This document shows positions 1-6,522 of a DNA stretch of 6,522 nucleotides, one piece after another. The stretch's first letter is position 1, and each line of letters starts with the position of its first letter. A program made the translations under genes and the position numbers. The notes below the pieces were generated by a model. That model did no database searches. It was not told the origin of the DNA and worked only from the letters and a program-made list of their open reading frames with translations. The stretch comes from Burkholderiaceae bacterium (GTDB lineage: Bacteria; Pseudomonadota; Gammaproteobacteria; Burkholderiales; Burkholderiaceae): contig CANISN010000097.1 of the NCBI GenBank assembly GCA_947470165.1, positions 1 to 6,522 of the forward strand, in the 5' to 3' direction.

Positions 1-3000
1 AATTGCTTTGAGATAGCGCGGGAAATGGACCAACTGACTATATGGCGTATCTGAAACAAACTTAGCAAATATTAAGCCTTGTACTTGCGTCTGAATATCC
101 GTATGGGCAGTTACTGATGCAGCTTTTGCTTGGGCCAGCTTTTTTTGTAAATCCGCATGCGCTTGCAAAGCCGCTAGAGCGTGCTTTGTGATCTCTTGGG
201 AAATTAATGCCAAGCGCGGCTTGCCTGCTTGAAGGCGATCCGCAAATTGCTCAGCATTAACAGGCAAGGGATCATTCATGAAGGCTCGCTCTAAAGCGAG
301 ATTGAGAATTTGCTCCAGCAAACTATCTATTGAACCAACATTCATAAACAATAAGCCAATCTCCCTCATGCCAGGAAGCTGTTTTTGCAAAGCTTTAAGC
401 GTATCCTTATTTGACAAGGTAAAAAGACGCCTTAAACCGTGCCAGTGATATTTTCTGGCCTCGACTAAGTCATCAAATACTTCAAGATCACACGCCTCAG
501 TTCGATCAACTAATGCTGGATAGCCAAATAAGGTGCGATTACCTTTCTGAATTTCTAGGGTCTCGGGCAACTCACCAAAATCCCAACTGCGATAGCCGCC
601 CTGCTCAACAGCCTTGACTGTAGAAACAGCATTATTTTGCTGAGTGCTAACGGTAGCAGTCACTGGCACATCAATGCCAAGCTCCTCATGGACTGCTTGC
701 TGGGCAATAGCCTGAAAAGCAGTTCGGGCAGTTTCACCATATTGAGCACGTAGTCGCACCAAATTACGCTCCAACTCAAGCTGGCGTCCATGCTCATCTA
801 CTAGACGGAAGTTCATAGAGGAATGTAGTGGCAAAGATTCTGGCCTGAAGTCCGTTCGCTTAATCTCCAAACCACGCTCTTTACGAATATCCGTAATCAA
901 GCTATCTAAGAAGTCGCCGACGCCAAACTGCTTCCCTGTCAACATGCGCTCCAGAAAAGATTTTGCATACTCGGGCAAAGGAATGCAGTGACGGCGTAAT
1001 TTCTGTGGAAGTGATTTAAGCAAGAGATGTATCTTTTCTTCGCACATTCCCGGAACTAGCCACTCACAACGACGACCATCAACTTGGTTTAATAGTGTCA
1101 ATGGGACAACAAGAGTCACGCCATCCTTAGGGCTGCCTGGTTCAAAGTGATAAGTCAAACTCAGATCACTTCCACCTACGATCATCTTTTTTGGATAACG
1201 ATCAACCGTAATGCCAGCAGCCTCATGGCGCATTAAATCTGCTTTAGATAAACGTAACTGATCGTCGGGCTTAGTTTGGGACGAATCTGGGTTTTTAATG
1301 GAATGCTTTAGCCAAGCATTCATCCCTTCACGATTTAATACATCTTGAGGAATACGTGAATCATAAAAAGCAAACAAGAGATCATCATCTACCAGCACAT
1401 CAGGACGACGAGAGCGATGCTCTAGCGCTTCGATCTCTTTAATTAGCTTGCGGTTGTGCCAAAAGAACTCAAAACTACCAGGATATTTTTTTCGCGCATC
1501 TGCTTCAGTTTCTCGCATCAATGCTGGCGTATCCATACGCCCAAACATTTCCTCCTGAACTAAAGCCTGACTAATAAATAAGTTACGGGCCTCTACAGGG
1601 TCATGAGACTCATAACGAACTCGGCGTCCGTGGTAGATGGGCAAACCATATAGAGTACCCCGTTCAAATGCCATTACCTCACCTTGGCGACTATCCCAAA
1701 ATGGATCACTGAGAGTCTTAATAAGACGATGGGCAGCAACCTTCTCTACCCACTGAGGTTCAATCTTTGCAATGGTTCGAGCATACATACGATTGGTTTC
1801 TTGTAGCTCACCCGCCAGAATCCAAGCCCCTGCTTTCTTGCCAATGGTTGAGCCTGGCCAAATGAATGGGCGAATACCACGCGCCCCAATATAACCACCA
1901 GTCTTGCTGCCCCGCTCTTGAGATTTTTCATCTTCTTCTTTTTTAGCAACATAACCCAATAAGCCAGTCAATAAAGATAAGTGCACTTGTTCATAGGTTG
2001 CAGCCGATGGATTTTCTTTCCAGCCTTTTTCGCCCAGCATCATGTGCAATTGCCCATGGACATCACGCCATTCACGTAAACGTCTGGGAGATAAAAATTT
2101 ACCTCGGCATAGATTCTCTAATTGGCGATTACTGTGTTTATGTCGAAGAGCATCTTGATACCAATCCCAGAGCTTGACGAAACTCAGAAACTCAGAACGC
2201 TCATCAGCAAATTGCAAGTGTGCTTGATCAGCGGCAGCAGCTTGATCCATTGGTCGATCGCGTGGATCTTGTGTAGCCAAGGCAGACGCAATAATAGTCA
2301 CCTCGCGCAATGCATTTTGTTCTTTAGCGGTCAAGAGCATACGACCTATACGAGGATCAAGAGGAAGGTCTGCTAATTGCTTGCCAATTGGAGTTAGCTT
2401 GAAGCTATTGTTAATATCTTTATCATCCCCAACGACTGCATCGTCATACACAATAGCGCCCAACTCATCTAGAAGCTGAACGCCATCGGCAATCGCTCGC
2501 CCTAGAGGTTTATCAATAAAAGGGAAGTCTTGAATTCTGGGTAAGCGCAGAGCGCTCATTCGAAGTAAAACTACCGCCAAGGAACTCCGTAAAATTTCTG
2601 GATCCGTAAATTTTGCTCGAGCTAAATAATCCTGCTCGCTGTATAAGCGAATACAAATACCATCTGATACCCGTCCGCAACGACCAGCTCTTTGATTGGC
2701 GGCAGCTTGTGAGATTGGCTCGATTTGCAGTTGCTCTACTTTATTGCGATAGGAATAACGCTTCACTCGCGCTAATCCACTATCAACTACATACCGAATA
2801 TTGGGAACAGTTAAAGAGGTCTCCGCTACGTTGGTAGTCAGAATGATGCGTCGCCCATTACCGGGATTAAAGATACGTTCTTGTTCGGCGACCGATTGCC
2901 GGGCAAAGAGGCTTAATATCTCTGGATGAAAGCGCTGTTGAAGTACATGGTCTTTTCTAAGAGTCTCAGCACAATCCCGAATTTCTCGCTCGCCAGGTAA

Positions 3001-3819
3001 AAATACTAAGACATCGCCAGCGCCCGATACCCCCTCGCGCCACACATTGGCAATCGCCTGCGCTACTGCATCCGGAATTTCTTTAGCTTCTTTAGATGCT
3101 TTCGATTCTTTTTTGCCATCTGGCTTTGCGTCAGGCTCAAGTGCTTCGTAACGCTGCTCTACTGGAAAGAGTCGGCCGCTAACTTCAATTACTGGCGCGG
3201 CCATACCCTTTATCGAAAAATGTTCAGAGAAACGCTTAGCGTCAATGGTGGCTGAAGTGATGATCAGCTTGAGATCTGGGCGCTTAGGTAGTAACTGTCG
3301 CAAATAGCCCAAGAGAAAATCAATATTCAGACTTCTCTCATGGGCCTCATCAATGATGAGGGTGTCATAGGCGCGGAGCTGGGGGTCGCGTTGCGTCTCA
3401 GCTAGTAAGATGCCGTCCGTCATTAACTTGATGGAAGCACCTTGACTGGTTTTATCGGCAAAACGGACTTGATACCCCACATCCTGACCAATGGCAGTGC
3501 CCAGCTCCTGGGCTATTCGCTTGGCTGTAGCGGTTGCAGCAATGCGGCGAGGCTGTGTATGCCCAATGAGGCGGCCGCCGTTCATAGTGCCTCTACCAAG
3601 GTCTAGGCAAATCTTAGGCAATTGGGTTGTTTTGCCTGAACCTGTCTCACCGCAGACAATCACCACTTGATGAGACCTCAAGGCATCCTTGATGATTTGA
3701 CGCTGGCCTGAAACTGGCAACTCCTCCGGAAAGCGGATCTCTAGCCGACTAGGGGTGTTGGAAGCAGGCACAGTCACTGGGCTTGCTTTGGGTTTTTGTT
3801 GGTTTATGGGCTCTTGCAC
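1..3819 (-). CDS. hrpA: ATP-dependent RNA helicase HrpA (DEAH-box), C-terminus cut by window edge
   Basis: The minus-strand frame is open from the window edge to GTG 3819, giving 1273 codons with no stop. Two in-frame stops lie just upstream (3832-3837). Visible motifs are Walker A GETGSGKTT (residues 57-65), DEAH (157-160), SAT (189-191) and motif VI QRAGRCGR (376-383). HA2 follows at about 430-520, an OB-fold region near 605-685, and then the long HrpA-specific C-terminal domain (DUF3418 type). The last visible residues, FVSDTPYSQLVHFPRYLKAI, match the family's C-terminal end. E. coli HrpA has about 1300 residues, so only a few tens should be missing. The family unwinds RNA with ATP and in E. 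coli acts on mRNA processing and on stalled or collided ribosomes. A lysine/glutamate-rich linker (about 228-250) separates the two helicase lobes. There is no in-frame ATG before Walker A (first Met is residue 79), so a GTG start is required. GTG 3819 is preferred; GTG 3777 or 3771 are alternatives. None has a good ribosome binding site. Identity is very secure, the exact start less so. Confidence 0.95.
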   Translation of the reverse strand, partial: MQEPINQQKPKASPVTVPASNTPSRLEIRFPEELPVSGQRQIIKDALRSHQVVIVCGETGSGKTTQLPKICLDLGRGTMNGGRLIGHTQPRRIAATATAKRIAQELGTAIGQDVGYQVRFADKTSQGASIKLMTDGILLAETQRDPQLRAYDTLIIDEAHERSLNIDFLLGYLRQLLPKRPDLKLIITSATIDAKRFSEHFSIKGMAAPVIEVSGRLFPVEQRYEALEPDAKPDGKKESKASKEAKEIPDAVAQAIANVWREGVSGAGDVLVFLPGEREIRDCAETLRKDHVLQQRFHPEILSLFARQSVAEQERIFNPGNGRRIILTTNVAETSLTVPNIRYVVDSGLARVKRYSYRNKVEQLQIEPISQAAANQRAGRCGRVSDGICIRLYSEQDYLARAKFTDPEILRSSLAVVLLRMSALRLPRIQDFPFIDKPLGRAIADGVQLLDELGAIVYDDAVVGDDKDINNSFKLTPIGKQLADLPLDPRIGRMLLTAKEQNALREVTIIASALATQDPRDRPMDQAAAADQAHLQFADERSEFLSFVKLWDWYQDALRHKHSNRQLENLCRGKFLSPRRLREWRDVHGQLHMMLGEKGWKENPSAATYEQVHLSLLTGLLGYVAKKEEDEKSQERGSKTGGYIGARGIRPFIWPGSTIGKKAGAWILAGELQETNRMYARTIAKIEPQWVEKVAAHRLIKTLSDPFWDSRQGEVMAFERGTLYGLPIYHGRRVRYESHDPVEARNLFISQALVQEEMFGRMDTPALMRETEADARKKYPGSFEFFWHNRKLIKEIEALEHRSRRPDVLVDDDLLFAFYDSRIPQDVLNREGMNAWLKHSIKNPDSSQTKPDDQLRLSKADLMRHEAAGITVDRYPKKMIVGGSDLSLTYHFEPGSPKDGVTLVVPLTLLNQVDGRRCEWLVPGMCEEKIHLLLKSLPQKLRRHCIPLPEYAKSFLERMLTGKQFGVGDFLDSLITDIRKERGLEIKRTDFRPESLPLHSSMNFRLVDEHGRQLELERNLVRLRAQYGETARTAFQAIAQQAVHEELGIDVPVTATVSTQQNNAVSTVKAVEQGGYRSWDFGELPETLEIQKGNRTLFGYPALVDRTEACDLEVFDDLVEARKYHWHGLRRLFTLSNKDTLKALQKQLPGMREIGLLFMNVGSIDSLLEQILNLALERAFMNDPLPVNAEQFADRLQAGKPRLALISQEITKHALAALQAHADLQKKLAQAKAASVTAHTDIQTQVQGLIFAKFVSDTPYSQLVHFPRYLKAI

Positions 3820-3827
3820 CCTATAAT
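3799..3827 (+). promoter_or_regulatory. Sigma70 promoter of argA, overlapping the hrpA start
   Basis: A perfect -10 TATAAT (3822-3827) lies 17 bp downstream of a partial -35 TTGGTT (3799-3804). A transcription start 6-10 bases after the -10 would fall at 3833-3837, essentially at the argA ATG (3837). The -35 and part of the spacer are inside the first codons of hrpA on the other strand. RNA polymerase bound here should therefore cover the hrpA translation start, which could couple the two genes negatively. Seen: the elements and spacing. Inferred: activity. Confidence 0.7.
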
Positions 3828-3836
3828 TTTCTCACT

Positions 3837-5201
3837 ATGCCAACAAATGCACCGAACCCCAGCTTAAATGCTGAAGAATCCAGCTCTAACTTTCCTTTTG
3901 TAGGCTGGCTGCGAGATGTTGCGCCCTATATACACAGCTTCCGCGAAAAGACCTTTGTCATTGCCTTTGCTGGTGAATTGGCCCAAGAGATTGGTCTGGA
4001 GAATCTGATTGAAGATATCGCCATGTTGCATGCCATGGGCATGAAGATTGTCTTAGTTCACGGCATCCGCCCCCAAATTGAAGAGCAGCTCATACTTCGC
4101 AATATCAAGAGTCACTTTGGCAAAAGTGCAATGCATAACTATCGGATCACTGATGCTGCTGCCTTAGAGTGTGTCAAAGAAGCTGCTGGAGAATTGCGTC
4201 TAGATATTGAAGCAGCATTTAGCCGCGGTCTTCCCAATACGCCAATGGCAGGATCACGCATCTCTGTCATCTCAGGAAACTTTATTACAGCCATGCCAGT
4301 GGGTGTAGTTGAAGGCATTGATTACATCCATACCGGTCTCGTTCGTAAGGTGGACTCCACTTCCATCAAGCTCTCTCTTGATAGCAATAAGATTGTGTTG
4401 CTCTCACCCTTGGGCTTCTCGCCTACGGGCCAAGCATTTAATTTAGCTTTTGAAGATGTCGCTGCATCTACTGCTGCAGCACTCAAAGCAGATAAGCTTA
4501 TTTTCTTAAGTCCTTATGACGGCTTAAAAGATGATGAAGGCGATTTCATCACCGAACTCTCTATGCCTCAGCTGCAAGAGTATGTCGCCGAACATCAAGA
4601 GCTCGAGCTTGGCATAAAGAGTTTGCTCAATATTTCTGGCAGAGCCATTCGTGCCGGTGTGAGCCGTGTCCACTTCTTGCCTTGTAATCGAGATGGCGCC
4701 CTCCTTGAAGAACTCTTTACCCATGATGGTATTGGCATGATGTTGGCCTCATCCGATATTGAGAATCTACGTGAAGCAAATCAAGATGACGTTGGCGGTA
4801 TCCTACAGTTGACTAGCCCTCTTGAAGAGGAAGGTATTTTGGCTGCGCGCGGACAAGATGTGATTGAGCGGGATATTCAGCGCTTCTCCGTGATTGAGCA
4901 TGATCGAGTACTCTTTGGCTGCGCGGCACTCTTCCCTTTCCCCAATGGCGTGGGCGAGCTTGCTTGCTTAGCTGTGGATCCCGATGTTCAAGGCTCAGGC
5001 GATGGAGAGCGTTTGCTCAAGCGCGTAGAGATGCGGGCAAAAAGGGAGGGCATTAAGAAGCTCTTCGTCTTGACTACCAGAACCGAGCATTGGTTTTTAA
5101 AGCGCGGCTTTAAGCGTGCATCCGTTGATGATCTTCCAGACGAAAGAAAAGAGATCTATAACTGGGATCGTAAATCAATGGTTCTCACCAAAGACCTATA
5201 A
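3837..5201 (+). CDS. argA: N-acetylglutamate synthase (amino-acid N-acetyltransferase)
   Basis: The 454-residue protein makes N-acetylglutamate from glutamate and acetyl-CoA, the first step of arginine biosynthesis in the cytoplasm. It has the classical two-domain ArgA layout and close to the family length (E. coli 443). An amino-acid-kinase-like domain spans about residues 28-300, with VHGIRPQI (74-81), the conserved ITDAAALECVKEAAGELRLD block (104-123) and SGNFI (146-150). In this family that domain carries arginine feedback inhibition. A GNAT acetyltransferase domain follows (about 310-454), with ACLAVDPDVQ and an acetyl-CoA pyrophosphate loop of the QxxGxG type (Q385, G388, G390), then LFVLTTRTEHWF (409-420). 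ATG 3837 is chosen because the similarity begins shortly after it and the promoter lies directly upstream. The frame stays open to TTG 3783, but that stretch contains the promoter. There is no Shine-Dalgarno sequence before ATG 3837, which fits leaderless translation. Confidence 0.95.
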   Translation: MPTNAPNPSLNAEESSSNFPFVGWLRDVAPYIHSFREKTFVIAFAGELAQEIGLENLIEDIAMLHAMGMKIVLVHGIRPQIEEQLILRNIKSHFGKSAMHNYRITDAAALECVKEAAGELRLDIEAAFSRGLPNTPMAGSRISVISGNFITAMPVGVVEGIDYIHTGLVRKVDSTSIKLSLDSNKIVLLSPLGFSPTGQAFNLAFEDVAASTAAALKADKLIFLSPYDGLKDDEGDFITELSMPQLQEYVAEHQELELGIKSLLNISGRAIRAGVSRVHFLPCNRDGALLEELFTHDGIGMMLASSDIENLREANQDDVGGILQLTSPLEEEGILAARGQDVIERDIQRFSVIEHDRVLFGCAALFPFPNGVGELACLAVDPDVQGSGDGERLLKRVEMRAKREGIKKLFVLTTRTEHWFLKRGFKRASVDDLPDERKEIYNWDRKSMVLTKDL

Positions 5202-5219
5202 ACATTCTTGGGTTTATAG
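5196..5219 (+). repeat. 8 bp inverted repeat across the argA stop codon
   Basis: CTATAAAC (5196-5203) and GTTTATAG (5212-5219) are perfect reverse complements around an 8-base loop. The left arm contains the argA stop TAA. The stem is AT-rich and no T-run follows, so it is not a convincing intrinsic terminator. It could be a weak RNA hairpin protecting the argA 3' end or a protein-binding site ahead of yggX. The right arm also contains TATAGT (5215-5220), a -10-like hexamer without a good -35. Confidence 0.5.
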
Positions 5220-5244
5220 TACTCATTTAGTAAAAACAGTATTT

Positions 5245-5250
5245 GAAAGG
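5245..5250 (+). promoter_or_regulatory. Ribosome binding site of yggX
   Basis: GAAAGG lies 8 bases before ATG 5259 and supports that start over the in-frame ATG at 5268 (codon 4). It is the clearest Shine-Dalgarno sequence in the window. argA has none, and those of hrpA and rpiA are poor. Confidence 0.7.
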
Positions 5251-5258
5251 TATTACAG

Positions 5259-5531
5259 ATGGCACGCATGGTTAAATGCATCAAACTCGATAAAGAAGCT
5301 GAAGGCATGGACTTTGCTCCACTGCCTGGCGATCTAGGTAAAAAGATTTGGAATCAAGTCTCTAAAGAGGCTTGGGCCGCTTGGTTAAAGCATCAAACGA
5401 TGTTGATTAATGAGAATCGCCTCAATATGGCTGATCCCCGCGCTCGCCAATATCTTCTCAAGCAAGTTGAAAAATACTTCTTTGAAGGTGGTGCAGACAT
5501 GGCCCAGGGCTACGTACCACCTGCTGAGTAA
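5259..5531 (+). CDS. yggX: Fe(2+)-trafficking protein YggX
   Basis: This 90-residue cytoplasmic protein matches the YggX family along its whole length (E. coli 91 residues). Seen are the conserved Cys7, KEAEGMDF (12-19), PGDLGKKI (23-30), [23 protein letters not shown] (35-57) and the C-terminal [12 protein letters not shown] (74-85). Family knowledge: YggX protects Fe-S clusters from oxidative damage and has been linked to iron traffic and to repair of MutY activity; the precise mechanism is unsettled. It begins 57 bp after argA on the same strand with a good ribosome binding site. It may be read partly from argA and partly from its own promoter, but I find only weak candidates (TTGGGT 5208-5213 with TAAAAA 5231-5236). 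In E. coli yggX is cotranscribed with mutY under SoxRS; neither mutY nor an obvious SoxS box is seen here. Confidence 0.95.
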   Translation: MARMVKCIKLDKEAEGMDFAPLPGDLGKKIWNQVSKEAWAAWLKHQTMLINENRLNMADPRARQYLLKQVEKYFFEGGADMAQGYVPPAE

Positions 5532-5548
5532 ATATTTTTACTTATTCC

Positions 5549-5577
5549 TTGACGACTGATACTGAGGGGAATAGCAT
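5549..5577 (+). promoter_or_regulatory. Candidate sigma70 promoter for an intergenic small RNA
   Basis: TTGACG (5549-5554, five of six consensus bases) is followed after exactly 17 bp by TAGCAT (5572-5577, four of six). The predicted transcription start is at about 5583-5586. No ORF follows, but a strong stem-loop begins at 5584 and an intrinsic terminator ends at about 5750, so the promoter appears to drive a non-coding transcript of roughly 165 bases. Confidence 0.6.
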
Positions 5578-5633
5578 GAATTGGTAGTTAGTCAGCTCTT
5601 GTGACCAGCTACATTGGCGAAAGCCACTATACG

Positions 5634-5653
5634 TAAGCATATCTATATGCTTA
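5634..5653 (+). repeat. Perfect 8 bp hairpin inside the putative small RNA
   Basis: TAAGCATA and TATGCTTA flank the loop TCTA. Read as DNA, the arms extend to 9 bp around a 2-base centre, making a near-perfect 20 bp palindrome. It could equally be a protein-binding site, but its position between other hairpins favours an RNA stem. Confidence 0.6.
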
Positions 5654-5711
5654 TTAGGCACTAGGAACTCAATCCCTTCCTACTGCCTTCGCCATGATCA
5701 TCATGGTAAAC

Positions 5712-5750
5712 AAACCCGATGGATCAGCTTGCTGCCCCGTCGGGTTTTTT
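5712..5750 (+). terminator. Intrinsic terminator, probably serving both strands
   Basis: AAACCCGATGG (5712-5722) pairs with CCGTCGGGTTT (5737-5747) over 11 positions, with one T-G wobble. The inner arms CAGC and GCTG extend the stem towards the tip. A run of six T (5745-5750) follows and ends 2 bp from the rpiA stop codon. On the minus strand the same hairpin is followed by the looser T-rich run TTTGTTTACC, so it can also end rpiA transcripts. It separates the converging yggX/small RNA and rpiA units. Confidence 0.88.
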
Positions 5751-5752
5751 AA

Positions 5753-6463
5753 TTAAAAGGTAATCCTACTGACGCCTGATGTATTGCTAACCAGTAGGAT
5801 GTCGGCCTTCTCTTTAGCAAAGAGACCAACCGTAATTACGCCAGCAATTTGATTAACTTGAGTCTCAAGCGCCCGTGGGTTGGTAATTTGCAGGCCAGCA
5901 ACATCTAAAATCCAAGCTCCGTTATCTGTCAAAAAGGGCTCACTTGTAGTTTTACCTAAATCTGCTCGAGTTTTTTTAGCCATACGGAGACTGACCTTGC
6001 CACCAAGCTTTGCTAGCTCCTGAGTCACAATTCCTCTGGATACGGGAATAATCTCCACCGGCAAGGCAAAATTGCCCAGTACGGGAACCTGTTTAGAGGC
6101 ATCGCAAATGCAGATAAACTGCTGAGCCATCGAGGCAATGATCTTTTCTCGGGTTAAGGCGCCGCCGCCGCCTTTAATCATATGTCCAGCAGGATCGATT
6201 TCATCGGCACCATCAACATAGGCAGGTAACTTATCCACCTCATTTGGATCCAAGACCTTAAACCCATGCTTTAAGAGCCGCTCAGTAGTGGCATTTGAGC
6301 TTGATACTGTTCCCAAGAAATGCCCTCTATGGGGTGCCAAGGCATCAATAAAGTAATTAGCCGTAGAACCGGTTCCAATTCCCAAAACTTGGCCAGCAGG
6401 TAACTTTAAGACCTCATCTCGCGCTGCCTCGCCCACCAATTGCTTAAGTTGATCTTGGTTCAT
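5753..6463 (-). CDS. rpiA: Ribose-5-phosphate isomerase A
   Basis: This 236-residue cytoplasmic enzyme interconverts ribose 5-phosphate and ribulose 5-phosphate in the non-oxidative pentose phosphate pathway, supplying ribose for nucleotides. The RpiA signatures are clear: the phosphate-binding GIGTGSTA (28-35), SSSNATTERL (54-63), DGADEID (84-90) with D84 and D87, KGGGGALTREK (97-107) with K97 and the likely catalytic base E106, and DASK (121-124) with K124. These correspond to D81, D84, K94, E103 and K121 of E. coli RpiA with a constant offset of three. The length is slightly above that of E. coli (219). The N-terminus MNQDQLKQLVG aligns with the E. coli start, supporting ATG 6463, although only a weak TAAG lies near the ribosome-binding position. 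The gene ends against the shared terminator. The protein looks complete, with no missing residues. Confidence 0.97.
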   Translation of the reverse strand: MNQDQLKQLVGEAARDEVLKLPAGQVLGIGTGSTANYFIDALAPHRGHFLGTVSSSNATTERLLKHGFKVLDPNEVDKLPAYVDGADEIDPAGHMIKGGGGALTREKIIASMAQQFICICDASKQVPVLGNFALPVEIIPVSRGIVTQELAKLGGKVSLRMAKKTRADLGKTTSEPFLTDNGAWILDVAGLQITNPRALETQVNQIAGVITVGLFAKEKADILLVSNTSGVSRITF

Positions 6464-6522
6464 GATCTTACGAAATACCCTTGTTTGTACTGGAACGATG
6501 TGATTGATACATCTATCATATG
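6464..6522. promoter_or_regulatory. rpiA upstream region with overlapping inverted repeats
   Basis: These 59 bases precede rpiA and run to the window edge. They contain TGATA-CATC-TATCA (6505-6518) and, overlapping it, GATGT (6497-6501) with ACATC (6509-6513). Such short palindromes may be part of an operator. On the plus strand, TATCAT (6514-6519) is a -10-like hexamer, with TGGAAC (6491-6496) as a poor -35, and could belong to a gene beyond the window. I found no convincing promoter for rpiA itself. Confidence 0.3.

Larger units (their letters stand above)
5584..5750 (+). ncRNA. Putative structured small RNA between yggX and rpiA
   Basis: This segment has its own promoter, dense local structure and a terminator, and no ORF. 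From 5' to 3' the first stem-loop pairs 5584-5594 with 5602-5612 (10 of 11 positions pair, one by T-G wobble) around the 7-base loop GCTCTTG. A TGGC-GAAA-GCCA tetraloop hairpin follows (5615-5626). The next hairpin pairs TAAGCATA (5634-5641) with TATGCTTA (5646-5653). A pyrimidine-rich, apparently unpaired stretch (about 5666-5690, including CCCTTCC) comes next. Then CCATGA pairs with TCATGG (5692-5706), and a terminator ends the RNA. The order resembles a trans-acting small regulatory RNA. I considered 6S RNA but see no single long rod-like stem. A genus-specific motif is possible, but I cannot match it by eye. Expression and strand are inferred from sequence only. Confidence 0.55.

Noticed and set aside
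1746..2837. Short ORFs within hrpA (1746-1952 minus, 2122-2376 plus, 2613-2837 plus)
   Set aside because: They lie in other frames of a clearly coding helicase gene, and the peptides show no recognisable domain.
3783..3836. N-terminal extension of argA from TTG 3783 (18 extra residues)
   Set aside because: The extension covers the TATAAT promoter, has no ribosome binding site and has no counterpart in ArgA proteins. ATG 3837 fits the family.
4524..4724. Minus-strand ORF of 66 codons inside argA
   Set aside because: It is antisense to the conserved ArgA coding sequence and has no recognisable features.
5116..5337. Plus-strand ORF of 73 codons spanning the argA end and the yggX start
   Set aside because: It overlaps two well-supported genes in another frame, and its peptide resembles no known family.
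5564..5600. Riboswitch or leader controlling a downstream plus-strand gene
   Set aside because: No plus-strand coding sequence follows. The next gene, rpiA, is on the opposite strand and a terminator intervenes.
5540..5750. 6S RNA (ssrS) as the identity of the intergenic RNA
   Set aside because: 6S RNA is one long, interrupted rod with a central bubble. Here the strongest pairings are several separate local hairpins, and the usual neighbours zapA and fau are absent. A covariance search could still overturn this.

Overview
The window looks like core chromosome of a betaproteobacterium of the Burkholderiales. A small-genome freshwater type such as Polynucleobacter is my best guess, from the moderate GC content, the short intergenic gaps and the HrpA, ArgA, YggX and RpiA proteins. 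The genus is an inference from pattern recognition, not from a search. I see no mobile elements, CRISPR arrays, tRNA or rRNA.

Layout: positions 1-3819 on the minus strand hold nearly all of hrpA (DEAH-box RNA helicase), open over 1273 codons and cut off at the window edge. Diverging from it is argA (3837-5201, plus strand), N-acetylglutamate synthase, the first step of arginine biosynthesis. The two start codons are only 17 bp apart. A good sigma70 promoter for argA lies inside the start of hrpA, placed so that the argA mRNA should be leaderless or nearly so. After a 57 bp gap containing an inverted repeat comes yggX (5259-5531, plus), a small protein of iron traffic and oxidative protection of Fe-S clusters. 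At the far end rpiA (5753-6463, minus), ribose-5-phosphate isomerase of the pentose phosphate pathway, converges on yggX. The last 59 bases are the rpiA upstream region.

The most interesting part is the 221 bp between yggX and rpiA (5532-5752). It has no ORF but reads like an independent small RNA gene on the plus strand. It has a promoter (TTGACG, 17 bp, TAGCAT) and a predicted start near 5584. An 11-position stem-loop begins exactly there, followed by a GAAA tetraloop hairpin, an 8 bp hairpin, a pyrimidine-rich unpaired stretch and another 6 bp hairpin. It ends in a strong intrinsic terminator whose T-run stops 2 bp from the rpiA stop codon. I cannot assign it to a known RNA family.

The protein genes are housekeeping functions without an obvious shared pathway. 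argA and yggX run in the same direction and could be partly cotranscribed. hrpA and argA share a very compact divergent control region.
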